Origin: Helicoverpa zea
Taxonomy: Eukaryota; Arthropoda; Insecta; Lepidoptera; Noctuidae
Reading direction: 5' to 3'
DNA length: 64,000 bases
Assembly (NCBI RefSeq): GCF_022581195.2
Contig: NC_061466.1
Coordinates: 10,106,001-10,170,000 of the forward strand
The position numbers and the translations under genes were made by a program. Below the pieces are notes generated by a model, which worked only from the letters and a program-made list of their open reading frames with translations, ran no database searches and was not told the DNA's origin. The first letter of the stretch is position 1. Each line of letters begins with the position of its first letter. Positions 33,482 to 46,424 of this stretch are shown here, piece after piece.

Positions 33482-34222
33482 GTCGTGGTGGCCTAGTGGG
33501 TAAAGAACTAACCTCTCAAAAATGAGTGCGTGGGATCGTCGATTCTAGAACCACTAAGTACCAATGCACCTTTTCTATATTTGTGTCTACATTGTGTCTA
33601 AGTAGGTATATCTTAGAAACCTGGACGCATCATCATCCTCCGAGCCTTTTTCCCAACTATGTACCCCAACATAGTTGGGAAAAAGTCGGCTTCCAGTCTA
33701 ACCGGATTCAGCTGAGTACCAGTGCTTTACAAGAAGCGACTGCCTATCTGACCTCCTCAACCCAGTTGTGGTGGTGGGCAACCCGATACCCCTCGGTTAG
33801 ACTGGCGTCAGACTTACTGGCTTCTGACTACCTGTAACGACTGCCAAGGATGTTCAATGACAGCTAGGACCTACAGTTTAACGTGCCATCCGAAACACAG
33901 TCAATGTGTCTAAGATATACTTAGAAAGTACATACAAACTTAGAAAAGTTGCATTGGTACTTGCCTGACCTGGGATCGAACCCGCGCCCTCATAATTGAG
34001 AAGTTGGTCCTTTACCCGCTAGGCCACCACGACTTACGATCTTAGAAACCTGGACTATTAAATCTGAAATCAGCAACCAGCATTGAGTAAGCGTCGTGAT
34101 TAACACTCAATCTTTCCCTGTTTCAGAGGAGGCCCATGCCATTCACATATTATCGTCCATGGGTACATAGGTCCATGGTACATGGGTCCATGGGTCCCAG
34201 TGCTGGGACGATAATATGTACC
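33482..34222 (+). mobile_element. SINE-B host copy, split by a SINE-A insertion
   Basis: The head starts gtcgtggtggcctagtggg (A-box-like) with a damaged B box. The body resumes after the inserted SINE-A with 'tggactattaaatctgaaat' and 'gtgattaacactcaatcttt', and ends 'aggcccatgcc...tgctgggacgataat'. A short rearranged segment (34145-34200) with CCATGGG-type repeats is embedded near the end. Confidence 0.75.
33610..34055 (-). mobile_element. SINE-A inserted in SINE-B, with an internal snap-back duplication
   Basis: The element is 33627-34038 on the minus strand. A perfect 17-bp duplication, ATCTTAGAAACCTGGAC, flanks it at 33610-33626 and 34039-34055. Near its tail, 'ttttcccaactatgt' (about 33649) is followed at once by its inverted copy 'accccaacatagttggg' (33663 on), which other copies lack. 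Confidence 0.88.
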
Positions 34223-34460
34223 CTACCTAAAAAGTACATTTTTTTCCTGAATTGTTCAGTTCTTTGTAAATCGAGTGTGCCTTAATTAAACTAACTTATA
34301 AACTTAGGTATTCTTGCTTATGTGAGTGGGTAAGTAAAATCCCTAAATTAAGTACATCAGCAATTAAACTCCTTTTCAACTAAATCACACTAGACTTGCC
34401 TTAAAACGCCAGTGAGTACAAAATTAAGTTACTAGCGCTAACAATAATTAAGATAACCGT

Positions 34461-34540
34461 CTTCGGCTAAACTCGGCTTCACTCGGCTCCCTTCGGCTTT
34501 CTTCGGCTCCCTTCGGCTTTGTTCGGCTTTCGTCGCTTCG
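34461..34540. repeat. Short degenerate 10-bp minisatellite
   Basis: About eight tandem copies of a unit close to CTTCGGCTCC. It encodes nothing recognisable. Confidence 0.7.
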
Positions 34541-35484
34541 GAGATAACGAGCGCTTAATTGACAGTAATCATTGTGGAAAAGCAAAGATTCGACTCGTAC
34601 ATAAAGGAAGACGGAAGGCTTTGTACTGGTTTGTGAAGATTCTTATTAATTTGAACATACTTTTTGAGAGTGACAAGGTATTTTGTATCAGTATTTTTCA
34701 ATTGGACTGAGTTTTATGAACTGAAAAGGATTTTGATTCTTTATTTTCTTATTTAAATATGGACCTAAAAGTTTGCCTATGGCCTGCACGAAAAGAACAC
34801 AATAAAAGCTTTCGCTAAGTACTGGTAAAGTGGATAAACATACAAACCCTCTTTATGATAATATGTATATGTAGTTAGAATTTTACACTTTACTGGTATG
34901 ACAAGCTACAATGCATTATTTACAGCGACAGTAGGTGACAATTACTCATCTTTCACATAACGCTACTCTGTAAACTTACACGTCCAATAAGGCAGTCTTT
35001 TCATATCACCAGTAAATCTAAGTGCACTGAGAACTAAAACATTCTTTATTAAACCGCCTCGTAAACATTGGTATCATAAAACTGTTATATAACTTCATAG
35101 AAATCCACTTCCCTCGGCCAATCTTTACGGCTTGGAGGAAAGATAAATATACTATCTCGTCTCGATGTTGGATTAACAGGATCAACATTTTCATATCAAA
35201 TAAAATGTAATGGAATTTTGCTGGATGAGGGATTAAGAACTATGGTGGATATCAAAGGAAAATTTGTCCTTTCACATTAAAAAAAATTGTTGAAAACATA
35301 TCAATCAATCCAAGATCTTAGTTAAAAATTTTGTTTCCAAGACACAGGTAAACTTTTTTTAAAAAAACTTGGCATAACTTATCGTGTTCCAAAAACTTTC
35401 CACTCCTGCAACACAATTCAGAGAGAATTCACAATTTTTCTTTCTCAAAAAATATCCATTACCATACAAAAACATCTACATATA

Positions 35485-35948
35485 AAACAAGAATCTAAAT
35501 CAAACTCCAACCTCACCGTGGTTGGTTATCTCAACCAGTTTATCCGCCATGTATCCTGCGTAATGGGACGGTATGAAAGAAACCGTTTTACCTGACATTA
35601 CTTCTGTACTTCTGTACTAATATATTATGATTAAAGATGAAGCATTTTTTTATTTGTTAGTAGGTTAAAGGTTCCGAAGCTAATGAATCGATTTGCAGGC
35701 TATATTTTGTCCAAGTACGGGAAGAATTTCCCCCGAGACGCGAGTAACACCGCGGAAAAACGGCTATATTTCCCAAAAATACAAAAATAAATGATAAAAG
35801 AAATCACCATATTCACCATACATAGAACAAGAATCTAAATCAAACTCCAACCTCTCCGCGGTTGGTTATCTCAACCAGTTTATCCGCCATGTATCCTTCG
35901 TAATGGGACGGTATGAAAGAAACCGTTTTACCTGACATTACTTCTGAT
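35485..35948. repeat. Direct repeat pair, about 123 bp, 340 bp apart
   Basis: Copies at 35485-35607 and 35825-35948 share long identical runs such as 'gttggttatctcaaccagtt' and 'gggacggtatgaaagaaacc'. The intervening 217 bp is unrelated. The few differences suggest a recent local duplication. Confidence 0.8.
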
Positions 35949-37046
35949 CATAATCTTAACGCGAATACGCTGTTATTACCTTGTTATACGAGGATTTACG
36001 TTGTTGGGGTCCCGTATGGTATTTTGATGGTTTTATAAAGGACTCGCGTGGTTTTTTGATGGGGTAATTTCTGGTTTGTTTTGTTGAGGAAAGCTGAAGA
36101 TAATTGGTTGTTGTATTTAAGTACTTACTAGTACACACTTACATCTGTTAACTGCAATTTTAAAATAACTGGCTTCGACTCAGTATAAAACTAAAGTAGG
36201 TACTCTGTTCGTCTGGTCGTTCCGGCTACTCTCTAAAATGTCAGGACCGATGTTGTCGGTACTTTCACTAACAGTTAGCTGTTATAACAAGGAGCTACAT
36301 AGGCTACTTTTATATGGGACTTGAAAGTACTTTCAGCAAGCGGGCGGAACCGCGTGAAACAAGTAGTTTCACCCAAACTACCGCGGCACAGACGCGAATA
36401 TTAAACTTTAATGAAAGATAGTTCGCTAATTGCACCATCAAAACGTCTTCCCGTCTTAATTTAATATTGCTCAACTATAAATAAATCTGTAGTATGCCAT
36501 CTTTGTGTACGGAAAGTTAAATTTAAACTACAGTCAATAAGGGACTAGAGTAGGAAAATAGTGACGTTGATGGAAAACTTTAGTTCTTTCAAAATAAAGA
36601 CTGAAATCGAATATAAATTAGGCACGTATTTAGATTTTTACATGTAAAACCACGGATGGAAACTAGCTAGCATTTAATAATAACCTTCTTTGCCAATTTG
36701 TAGAAAGTGTAATTTAAAATGAGTTGACCTTGATTGTTTGGTTCAGCTGGTGAAATATTTTGACATTTACACATGTTTTACTTATTCGTAAAACTTGTCA
36801 AAGCAATACTTTTTCATTAAAACTATTATATACAAACTTATAGAACTTTTATTTTAGTTATCAAATATTCATATTTTGTTATGTTAAGATATTTCATCAC
36901 TCTAAGCACATGTGTTTTCATTTAATATTTAAAAGAAAATTGATTATAAAAGTTTTGACTAAATGGGTTTCAAAGTTTTAGAAAGAGGTTTCTATTAGAA
37001 TTAAAAACCATATATGTGGAGTAAAGTTTTAAATAAGTTTTCAATT

Positions 37047-37190
37047 TGAAACTTAGATTTGATTGGAGATAGTTTGGATCATCTAATATTTAAGCAAGGT
37101 CCTGTGGGTCTAGTACATGCCACTTTGGAAAAAGATATAGTGACCTTAACAATGTTTTAATTTGATACTGAATTTCTATCAATTTATCTA
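37047..37190. repeat. Direct repeat partner of 38672-38820
   Basis: Shares 'aacttagatttgattgg', 'aatatttaagca' and 'ggtcctgtgggtctagtaca' with the copy 1.6 kb downstream. Identity is moderate and the family is unknown. Confidence 0.6.
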
Positions 37191-37499
37191 TGTGTCTCTA
37201 TAAAAGTATGACATTCACAACAAATGCGGTCTGTCTTCAACGTAGAAAAACATACCTGCAATCTCTACAATTTTTGTGATGCATATATTTTAACTTTCAT
37301 AAGAGTAAGTACTAAAAAACGTATCTTCTGAGGCGAAAGTGTTAAAATGCCTATCAAAAAGAACAAAAAATAATTGCGTTTACTCTCAGCAAATGTTTGA
37401 CGATTCCACCATATTGTTTCATTTCCTTTCACCCTAATCCCTTAGCACCGCAATCTCTACTGAATGGCACACTCTTTGTACGAAGCCATAATTTTAAAT

Positions 37500-37826
37500 G
37501 TGCATACCGCGGAGTAACGAAAGATGAGCGGAGATGCCAAAAGGAAGGTAGGCCAGGCGTCGTTTTCTACGTCAAATACATATGCATATACGGTTTGCAT
37601 GACCAACGCGATCATATACTTAACTGACGAAACTTTGGGGATCTTTGGGAGTGGAGATCAGTCAACAATTTTTGGAATAACAAAAAATGGTCGGGACCAG
37701 AGAAGGCGTAAAAAGACGAGGACAGCAACGTTCCTCGTCCCACGCACATCCGCATTTTGGCGCGCTAATTTCTTAGGAGATTTTTCGTTATGGCACCTCC
37801 GTAATTTAGTTCTCCATGGTGCATAC
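37500..37826. mobile_element. MITE M1, copy 1
   Basis: The element is 37508-37818, with a perfect 8-bp duplication, GTGCATAC, at 37500-37507 and 37819-37826. Inverted ends read C(A/G)(T/C)GGAG...CTCCATG with 'gatgagcggagatgcca' just inside. Three more copies lie at 45615, 58604 and 60383. An 8-bp duplication points to hAT or P-type mobilisation. The ORFs seen across it are probably fortuitous. Confidence 0.8.
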
Positions 37827-39326
37827 CCACATATTCACCCAGTTCTCAAGGGATGAACTGACAAAAGAACGGATCAAAGGTTACGGTTGCGAATTTTACG
37901 GGTCGCTTGAGCATTCCCCAACAATAGTCCATTTAATGTGCTGACCGTACCTGTGTACTGTCAGTGTAAAATGTTTGGACACTCTTCAATGTAGGAACGT
38001 TTGTCGGGACAGCAGATATTTTTTTGATGTTCGAGATTGAAATGAATGGTTTGAAATAAATGGTACTTATTTATCTGAATGGGGAACCTAAGGTATCTCA
38101 ATGAAAATTGGGGTGATTTGTAACAGTTTATTTTTGTTGTTTGTGATCACGGATTTCATGAAAGGTTTATATTATGGTGAGAGCAAAACAATATTCTCCT
38201 AAACCGTGATTTGTACCGTATGATTCTATTCCCGATTATGAAAGATATCCAAATACATTTACTTTGTGGCCTTAAAGTGACAGTGACGATTCAATTCCAA
38301 GTGCCAAATGAAAGTATTTTACTACTAAATATAGTTAGATAAATGTTGACACGTGTTCTGCAAGTAGTAGCTCTATTTTTACCAAAAACCTTTAAATCAT
38401 TTACCAATAACAAACTCCAAACTAAAAGCCACGAACGATCCATTTAAATAAAACAGCAGGTGTAACGTCGATTATCTACCAATACCATTACACGTAGTAT
38501 TCTATGAGGCACGTATATCGGCCACTCGCGTACGTGCAATACGTACCTATTATAAATTTGAAATGGCGCCCAGACTGGGACCGCACGTGGCCGTCAGTTT
38601 TGAGAAATAGCTCAAGTAAAGAGGTTTTATTGATGGGGTTGTTGATCGTTTTTAACGCTTTTTTTTAATTTAAAACTTAGATTTGATTGGGGATTATTTG
38701 AATTATCAAATATTTAAGCAGGTCCTGTGGGTCTAGTACAAGCTACTTTTCAAAAAAGATACGACCTTGGTCTTTTTCAAATTTATTACTGAATTTATAT
38801 ACAATTATTATATATATTTGCAAAATTTGTACCTATTAAATGATGAGGTGAGCCCTAAATGTTATCTCCCAACTTTCAATTTACTTCTTTACCTACGTTT
38901 TTTTTTATCGTTAATTCAACGCTCGGTCATCAAATAAACCTAGATCCGTAATTTGATTATTCATTAAGATCCCTAAGTCAAGAAATCCTACTTGTCTAAA
39001 CCCGAAACGTGAGCACCGCAGAAAAACCTCGAGATACGTATAAAAAGTGTACAAATAGCGGGCAATTTAACAGTCGGCTGCTGAATACGTCGGTAGTGAC
39101 GAGGGTTCAGTAAATACGTATTAAAGAGATTTTCATTATTTGCGTCGAATCTTATACTACCTATATCAGGGATGCCGAAACTGGGGCACGTAGTACCAAT
39201 CAGCTAAATAATTTGGGCTTTATTTCGCATCTAAGTTACAATTTTTACAAAAGAAAATAAAAAAATAAACGGTAGGAACAGTAACTTTAAAACTAAAAAA
39301 AAAGCGTCAAGTCTCTGTAGATCACT
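37827..39326. other. Non-coding stretch, no gene seen
   Basis: Holds the repeat at 38672-38820. TATA-like sequences near 38555 and 39039 are noted under rejected items. No supported exon was found. Confidence 0.4.
38672..38820. repeat. Direct repeat partner of 37047-37190
   Basis: See the partner entry. The sequences outside the matched block differ, so this may be an old dispersed repeat rather than a tandem duplication. Confidence 0.6.
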
Positions 39327-39508
39327 GTCATTTAACATTCTTGGCAGTCGTTAAGGAGTCAGAAGCCGGTAAGTCTGACACCGCTTACCAAGGGGTATTG
39401 GGTTGCCCGGGTAACTGGGTCAGATAGGCAGTCACTCCTTGTAAAACGCTGGTAGGTACTCAGCTGCATCCAGTTAGACTGGAAGCCAACCCCAACTGAG
39501 GAAAGGCT
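39327..39508 (+). repeat. SINE-A fragment
   Basis: Plus-strand tail half, from 'cattcttggcagtcgttaag' through 'ggttgcccgggtaactgggt' to 'ggaagccaaccccaactgag'. The head is missing and no target duplication is visible. Confidence 0.7.
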
Positions 39509-40132
39509 CGGGAGATTACGACCTTTATTTACTCATTATTTACTGTATATGATGTACCTATATCATTGCATTTTTTAAATTTGGGACGTTTTAGGGATAT
39601 TTTAGGTTTGCCATCCCTAACCTACGTCATTCCCAAATGTATGAATGCGCCTAGAGGGTGTTTAAAACACACCCTGTTTATAGTATCGGACTGATTTGGG
39701 TAGGAATTCTAGGAATATTGGATTGCCTGTGGAATATTCTGGAATTTATTAGTTAAATGAAGGATTGGGTAATGTAATTTAGTTAGAATGTGGTTGGATT
39801 TATTTTTGCTGTTTTTTTGAATGGATGTTTTTCAGAGAACAAAAAGTGTTTGGTGAGCTTATAATTTAAGTAGTCTATTCATGGTCCCACTGGCTCAAAT
39901 CAATTTTAGATTTTGTTTGAGCAGTTCGTGGTAAAAAAATCTGTCGAATTACTTACGATGTCTTTCTTCATGGTTAAGAACTAACTCAAACTCTAGCTTG
40001 ACCTTTTTGACCTTAAATAATTATGATTTTGAAATAATATTTTCCATTTTGTTGTAGTGGAAATAACGACTAATCACTAAACCTTTACAAAATACATGAT
40101 ATATCATTGTTTTAAACCACCAAAGGCCTCAT

Positions 40133-40509
40133 CATCCTCCGAGCCTTTTTCCCAACTATGTTGGGGTCGGCTTCCAGTCTAACCGGATTCAGCTGAGTAC
40201 CAGTGCTTTACAAGAAGCGACTGCCTATCTGACCTCCTCAACCCAGTTACCCGGGCAACCCGATACCCCTTGGTTAGACTGGTGTCAGACTTACTGGCTT
40301 CCGACTACCCGTAACGACTGCCAAGGATGTTCAATGACAGCCGGGACCTACAGTTTAACGTGCCATCCGAAACACAGTCATTGGTGTCTAAGATATACTT
40401 AGAAAGTACATACAAACTTAGAAAAGTTGCATTGGTACTTGCCTGACCTGGGATCGAACCTGCGCCCTCATACTTGAGGTTGGCCCTTTACCCACTAGGC
40501 CACCACGAC
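40133..40509 (-). mobile_element. SINE-A, full length
   Basis: Complete minus-strand copy from the tRNA-like head (gtcgtggtggcctagtggg) to the GGATGATGA tail, close to the copy at 6266-6651. I could not find a target duplication. Confidence 0.8.
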
Positions 40510-41139
40510 GTTATATCGGCGTTATAGCCCATATATCGGCTGTCTTTCCAAGGTAGGTAGGTGTCTGAGTGCTCGGAGAAGTTGCCTCATGATGCGGTCG
40601 AAATTGCGATTAATTAAGACAAGTTATATAAAGACAATGGATACACATACACATGGATATAATTATTGGTATTAGTATAATACATAATTATTATTACAAT
40701 GGCAAGCCATTAAACAAAGATGTAATCACTAGTATTACGATACTATTGATCATAATAGTATACACTATAGAACTTAATCATCTAATAATCATCCGGCCAT
40801 TCAAACTGTAGCTGATGAAAGCTATCGCGCCTAAAACGCATAAGGCAAGTACTACACTTGTCAAATACGAGTATCTGGTTGCAATTTTACTTATTTAACT
40901 TTTAAAAGCATTTTAAAAAAAGTTTAATTATTTAACTGTCCACAAGGTGCACATATTATCATATTCTTGCTTTCTACAAGTTTTTACGGGTGTTACATAT
41001 TACTCTTTCTAGCTATCCGTCGTGGATCCACTCGTACTACTTCTCGCACCCGGTAAGGCAAAAAGTAGTAGCATTGAATTTGAGTTTGGGCCTGTTATGT
41101 CCTTTCTTAGGCTTTGGGCTATCTGGCTATCAAACATTA

Positions 41140-41320
41140 TTTCAAATCAAATCAAATCAAATCATTTATTCATTTTTATCAAAGTTCACATTAAAATACA
41201 AGATTATTTCTTAAAATCTAGACATATGTGCTAACATTATAATTGCTTGAACTAGCATTAAACCTGTGTCTCAAGCGAAAAGAGACCTTATTTGCTAATT
41301 TGACAATCTAATATACAAAA
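41140..41320 (-). repeat. Probable LINE 3' end with (CAAAT)n tail
   Basis: A CAAAT pentamer run near 41140-41164 is followed by 'catttattcatttttatcaa'. On the minus strand this reads as a 3' end with an (ATTTG)n tail. The 5' limit and the family are unclear. Confidence 0.45.
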
Positions 41321-43144
41321 AATTAAATAGTTCAATTAAAAAAAATTGTAATCAATTAAAATCGTAAATTAAAATAGTATTTAAATCGGTTCAGTAATTT
41401 TGTAGTCAAAGCGAGACAGACACAGTTACTTTCGTAATAGGAGTACATTTTTTTAAGGTTTGAAGATCGTTTATCAGTGGGTGGAATAGCAATGAGCCTT
41501 AACGCATCCAATTTAATGCACGCGTTTATCGCACCCAATTAACGGTTGCCATGACAACGTTCACTTTACATCACAAAGCGCTGTTATAATTAAGCATGTC
41601 GTATGTTATGATATGTTAATTGTTCTCCAATATAAGTACGTAGTTTACTTTTAATTTGGGTGAAGAAAAACTTTAAAATTTTCACTCTATAGAAATGAAA
41701 TATAATTGGCAAAAAATATCATTTTGTAACGCGACCAAATGCTATCTATACCTAAAGAAGACGAGGTTTTACTTGGCGACTGATTTTGTCAAAAGCTTCA
41801 TAGAATTATTTCAGGAACTTCGAGATAGTTAGATAGCCTTTAGGTAGTCTAGAAGAATTATGATAATACCAACTTTTATCACTATTAATGTCTATTAAAA
41901 CGCCTTCAAACAAAAGAACCATTTAACCATTTATCGCATAGACAAACTACTCCATCGATTGCTATTTAGAACAACAATAAAATGTAACCTAACCTATCCT
42001 TCTTCACAAACCAGCCAGTTACACTAGCTTCCATTTTTAAACGTACATCCTCGATTTATCACTGGCCTTAAATAGTGTAGGAAGATATCGACCACTCACT
42101 TTTCGAATAAAAATAGGACATGGTTCGTGTGAACTACCGTTCTGTTACTAGAAATTGATAGATCTATCTAATGTTAATTTTTAACGTTTGTAAACGTTCC
42201 TTGGTCACTATGGTTATTTTTGGTCGATGGGATTGATGATGGAGAGAGACGTAAGATAATGATGGTTGACCATCGACTGAATTGTATTTGATAATTTTAA
42301 TCTTCTTGTAGGTTTGACGATAATAAATGGAAAGGTTCCGAAGAGACCTAGATAAAAAGTCCCTTTTTTATGGTTCGTAAATGACTTCACCGAAATGTCA
42401 ATAAAAAATGAGTGACACTAAAAAATCTATTAAAACTAGTCTATGGTCGTCTTCATAAATAATAACGTCTCACGTTATAGAAGAGGTTGAATACTTCTTT
42501 CAGTATTTTTTTCTTCAGCCTCGTAGCGAAGTAAACTCGTTAACTTACTGAATAGATAATTTTTCTTCACAACACGCGCCGAGGGAGTGTTGTGTTGAAA
42601 ATTCAGAAAATTCAATTTTGCTTCTTTTTTAAAAAAGCGGTCACACAAAGAGCATGTGTTAATCAGAATTTGAGCGTTCTTTTTTCAAAGAGGTTCATAT
42701 TTCGAATAGAATGTGTTTGAACTATGTTTTTTAAGGCATCTAGCTTGGATGTTGTACTGAATGTTTTGTGCTATTGGCAGCTGTACATTTTCAAGGGAAA
42801 ATAGCATTTTGTACTGAATGACAGAATTATCAACTTCACCAAAATCCCATATTATGTATGACTACTTTTGACCGATATTCTTACCTAACGAGTTGGTTCT
42901 CTTTTAAGTTCATCAATATTAATTATAATAGCTTCAATAATTTAAATAGGTACAAAGTGAGGAAATAAAGCCATATAATACAATTAATAGAGTGGGCGGG
43001 CGTACGTATTGGCACGCTCATCAAATATTTTGTCATATCATCGTTACTCGTCATGTTGAACCACGAAATAATCTCCATACTTACTACCCCCACAAATACG
43101 CTAACAATAGACTCCCTGTTCTACAATACTCCTGTAACCACATG
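41321..43144. other. Non-coding stretch, no gene seen
   Basis: AT-rich DNA. No exons, transposon ends or RNA genes were recognised. Confidence 0.4.
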
Positions 43145-43614
43145 TACAGTCGCGAACATTAATTGTTGGACTTTCGTATCTTCGCAATTTAGTAGGTACT
43201 CAATTCCCGAGATTACACGATCTTCAACGAATCTACTGGATGGTAGTAATCAACAGAGGTTGAATCCTAATCTATTGTCAGAAACATATCCATACGTTTA
43301 TTCTATGCTAGCTTCCACCCGTGGTTTTACCCGCGCCCGAGAGAACTCCTTTCCACACATGGTCAGAAAATGGTATAAAATTCATTTTGCAGTTTTCCAT
43401 GTATCATTTCCTTCTTGGTGTGTCGATGGCAATGAGACTTAGGTATACTACTTTAGTGACCCAGTATTTGGCCACTCACACGGCATTGTACATCATTACA
43501 TCCATATATTTGTATTTTTGTCGTTTACAATAACAATAATGACAACAACACGGGAAAAAATAAATAAATAAATAAATAAAAAGTAAAACTCAATTGTTAA
43601 TGTTCGTGACTGTA
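43145..43614. mobile_element. Tc1/mariner-type non-autonomous element
   Basis: The element is 43147-43612 (466 bp), flanked by TA. Inverted ends read CAGTCGCGAACATTAATTG and its imperfect complement. Inside is a piece of a common moth repeat (about 43308-43350) and an (AAAT)n run. No transposase is encoded. Confidence 0.75.
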
Positions 43615-45606
43615 CATGCAGAGTTCGAATTAATAAACCACGGCTTTGTCACAATCGATAGTACAAACAAAAATAGAAGCTGTTTTTTATGTAAGCCACA
43701 TGTTTTTATGTAGTTTCGTCTTTTCTTACTTATAAGGTAAATGAAACTAGTACTTACCATCTAACCTAGATGTGCCAGTAAGTATCTTTTTCTAGTATAA
43801 TTATGGAACTTTAGGGAAACGAAATCGGTAAATAATTTAATGAGAAAAGCATTGTCACCAAAATTCTGGACTATCCTACATTACATAGTATGAGAGAGAA
43901 GAGGACAATGGACATTTCCAGTCTTACTTACTTTTACGATAAACGATTAAAGCATGGCAATTTAACCTCACCTATAATCATAACCGCTATTCAGTCACGG
44001 TCCATTTACTTCTATAATTATAAGCTGCCATTTATCTAATCATAATTCCTATAAACCTCATTTTCCCTTCGCTTAACATCTTTTTAATTTTTCCTCCCCC
44101 AATTTTCAGCTTTCCTTCAAAACGCGTCTACGTTATCTCCTTTCGTTTGAAATATAAAAAGAAATAACTTGATTTCGCTAAGGATACATTTACAAAATAA
44201 TTTCAGGGAATTTAATGGCTCGTGAAACAGCATTGATGTCAAGACCAATACAGTTAAAAAGGCAGGAGCCTTAGACCGTGTAACCAACAGGATACGCCAC
44301 TGTAATGTCTTTCCCTGTGTGGTAGGAGATCACCGGTCATACTCTTATGTACCTAAGTACGTGCGTCAAAATGCTTGTGTTTGCTTATGCAATTTTGTTG
44401 TGTTAATATGTAGCAATGTGATTGAAAATACACGAGTGTACTGCTGTTTGTAGCATTGCCTCGCCAGCCCCACACGTAAATTGGCATGTATTTCGTTAAG
44501 AGATTTGTGTTTGTGTTTGATTTGTATAGCTGTTTCAGCAAGTTCCATGCTCTAATGTAAGAACATTTCATCCCGCCTTTCCTTCAGATAAAAAATAAGC
44601 ACATTTTCATAAAAAACAACATTGTCACGAGAAGAAGGTGATAAAAGCAACTGGTAATAATTTACGAGGCTCCCGACGCTGGCTTTATTAAATTGTTAAT
44701 TCTACATTAAAAAAGGCTTTCTGCTTAAAAGGAGAACTTCAAGATTATTCCAAGGAACATCTGTGTTTTTCAATGGTGGAGCTATTAAGCTTTTTTAATG
44801 TTAAATTCTTTCGAGCTAAGAAAGAGCCTTGAACACTATTTTAATCGCGAGGAAATGTTGGAATTTCTCAACGAATTTTCTGTAGTTCAAGCATCTTTTT
44901 TTTGAATAATTATCTGGATTTTACAAGAGTTATCTGACATCTGTGCAGTTATATTTTCGATCTTTTTTTTTTTAGGTAACCTTAGATCGTGAGTAGGTCA
45001 TCCATGTAAAATAATAGAGTCAGTAAATGTACTACCTACAGTCGTGTTAATTTGCTAGCACAATTAATTCATGAAATTATTGTTTAACTTTCAGTCTGCT
45101 ACTTTGTTCTCTAAAGTAAATTCGGTAGTATCTATGCTGCTGACGAGTATTTTGTCGCTTCATAACTGTATGTAGATCTGCGGTGTGTAGGTATACGGTA
45201 CCGTCAACTTTTTGCTGTTTTCCCTCAGGATACTTAATTGACACTGACAGCACACATAACAGTTTTATGAGCTGAATTTAATATCATTTCACTGTTCAGA
45301 GTAAGCAGTTAGCAGAACTGAAAGTAGTTAGCCATTTTTTGTATTATCACGTATATAAAAATGTAAGTTCATTTGTACGGACTAAATCCTTCTTACTCAA
45401 ACAAAGACAATGTTCATTTTAGACCCACAAGTTAGACCCACCAGCTACTTCATTTGTTCGTCAGACCCTAAAATTACTAAGCGATTTAGATCAAATCTGG
45501 CGTGCTATTTTCTGACGAACTTGAATGTCCTCAGGCAACAAATGCTCATTTTGAAACCAAAACTAGCATCAATTTTATCAACAGCATTTAGGTCAAACCA
45601 AACAGG
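43615..45606. other. Non-coding stretch, no gene seen
   Basis: AT-rich DNA with chance ORFs. Nothing with splice-site or motif support. Confidence 0.4.
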
Positions 45607-45909
45607 GTTACTACCATGGAGAACAAAATGACTAGCGGAGGTGCCATAACGGAAAATCTCCTAAGAAAGTAGCGCGCCAAAATGCGGGTGAGCGGGGTAC
45701 GAAGAACATTCCTGTCTTCGCGTTTTTTTCTACCCGAACATTTTCTGTAATACCAATAAACATTGCCATATGTCGCGAACGCCTCGTTAGTTCACACGTA
45801 ACTCATCGTTTTGGTCATGCTCAGTGCGCGTATTTGACCTAGTACAAGGCGCCTGACCTACTTGCATTATGGCATCTCCACTCATCTTTCCTTACTCCGT
45901 GGTTACCAC
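45607..45909. mobile_element. MITE M1, copy 2
   Basis: The element is 45615-45901, with near-perfect flanks GTTACTAC and GTTACCAC. It is inverted relative to copy 1, and its ends CATGGAG / CTCCGTG match the family. Confidence 0.75.
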
Positions 45910-46424
45910 ATAATACGCTGAAATTGCACGGACATTGTCAGATATCGGCAGTGATACGATCTCGTATGGGGGTCATTCACCCTTTGAATCTAATCATAGA
46001 CAGCGTTCAATGTTCGCGATGTCCGGGAGCGCACGAAATGTGGTCTCCCTATTGGTATGTTGGAACATTGTAATGTCATTATTTTGAATGGAAACATACA
46101 CTTTTACTACACAATAGTTTGGTGGAATATCCATGCTATTTGGAGGTCTTGTCGGACTTTTTTAAAAGTGATAGTTTGTGTCATCCTAATATAAAGGATG
46201 GCTCTCGAAGATTGGATCAGATTGAATACGTATACACAAACAGGGCTATTTCATCCGATCACAATGTAGGGGATTAAATAAAAATATTTTTCAAAAATTT
46301 CATATAGTGCTCGAAAATATAATCTAAAAAAAACTTTATCAAGTGTGCCAATTTCTTTTGATACAGTTTCTGCTCGAGTTATCTAATATTCATTTTGAAC
46401 TTTTGGGCTTCTACGATGGAAAAA

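Larger units (their letters stand above)
34541..37499. other. Non-coding stretch with local duplications, no gene seen
   Basis: Apart from the direct repeats at 35485/35825 and 37047, and a LINE scrap near 35690-35760 ('gtacgggaagaatttccccc'), nothing gene-like was recognised. Confidence 0.4.

Noticed and set aside
39039..39075. TATA-like TATAAAAAG with an Inr-like ACAGTC about 33 bp downstream; another TATA-like site near 38555 before a short ATGGCGCCC frame
   Set aside because: No exon with splice support follows either site, and such matches are common in AT-rich DNA.
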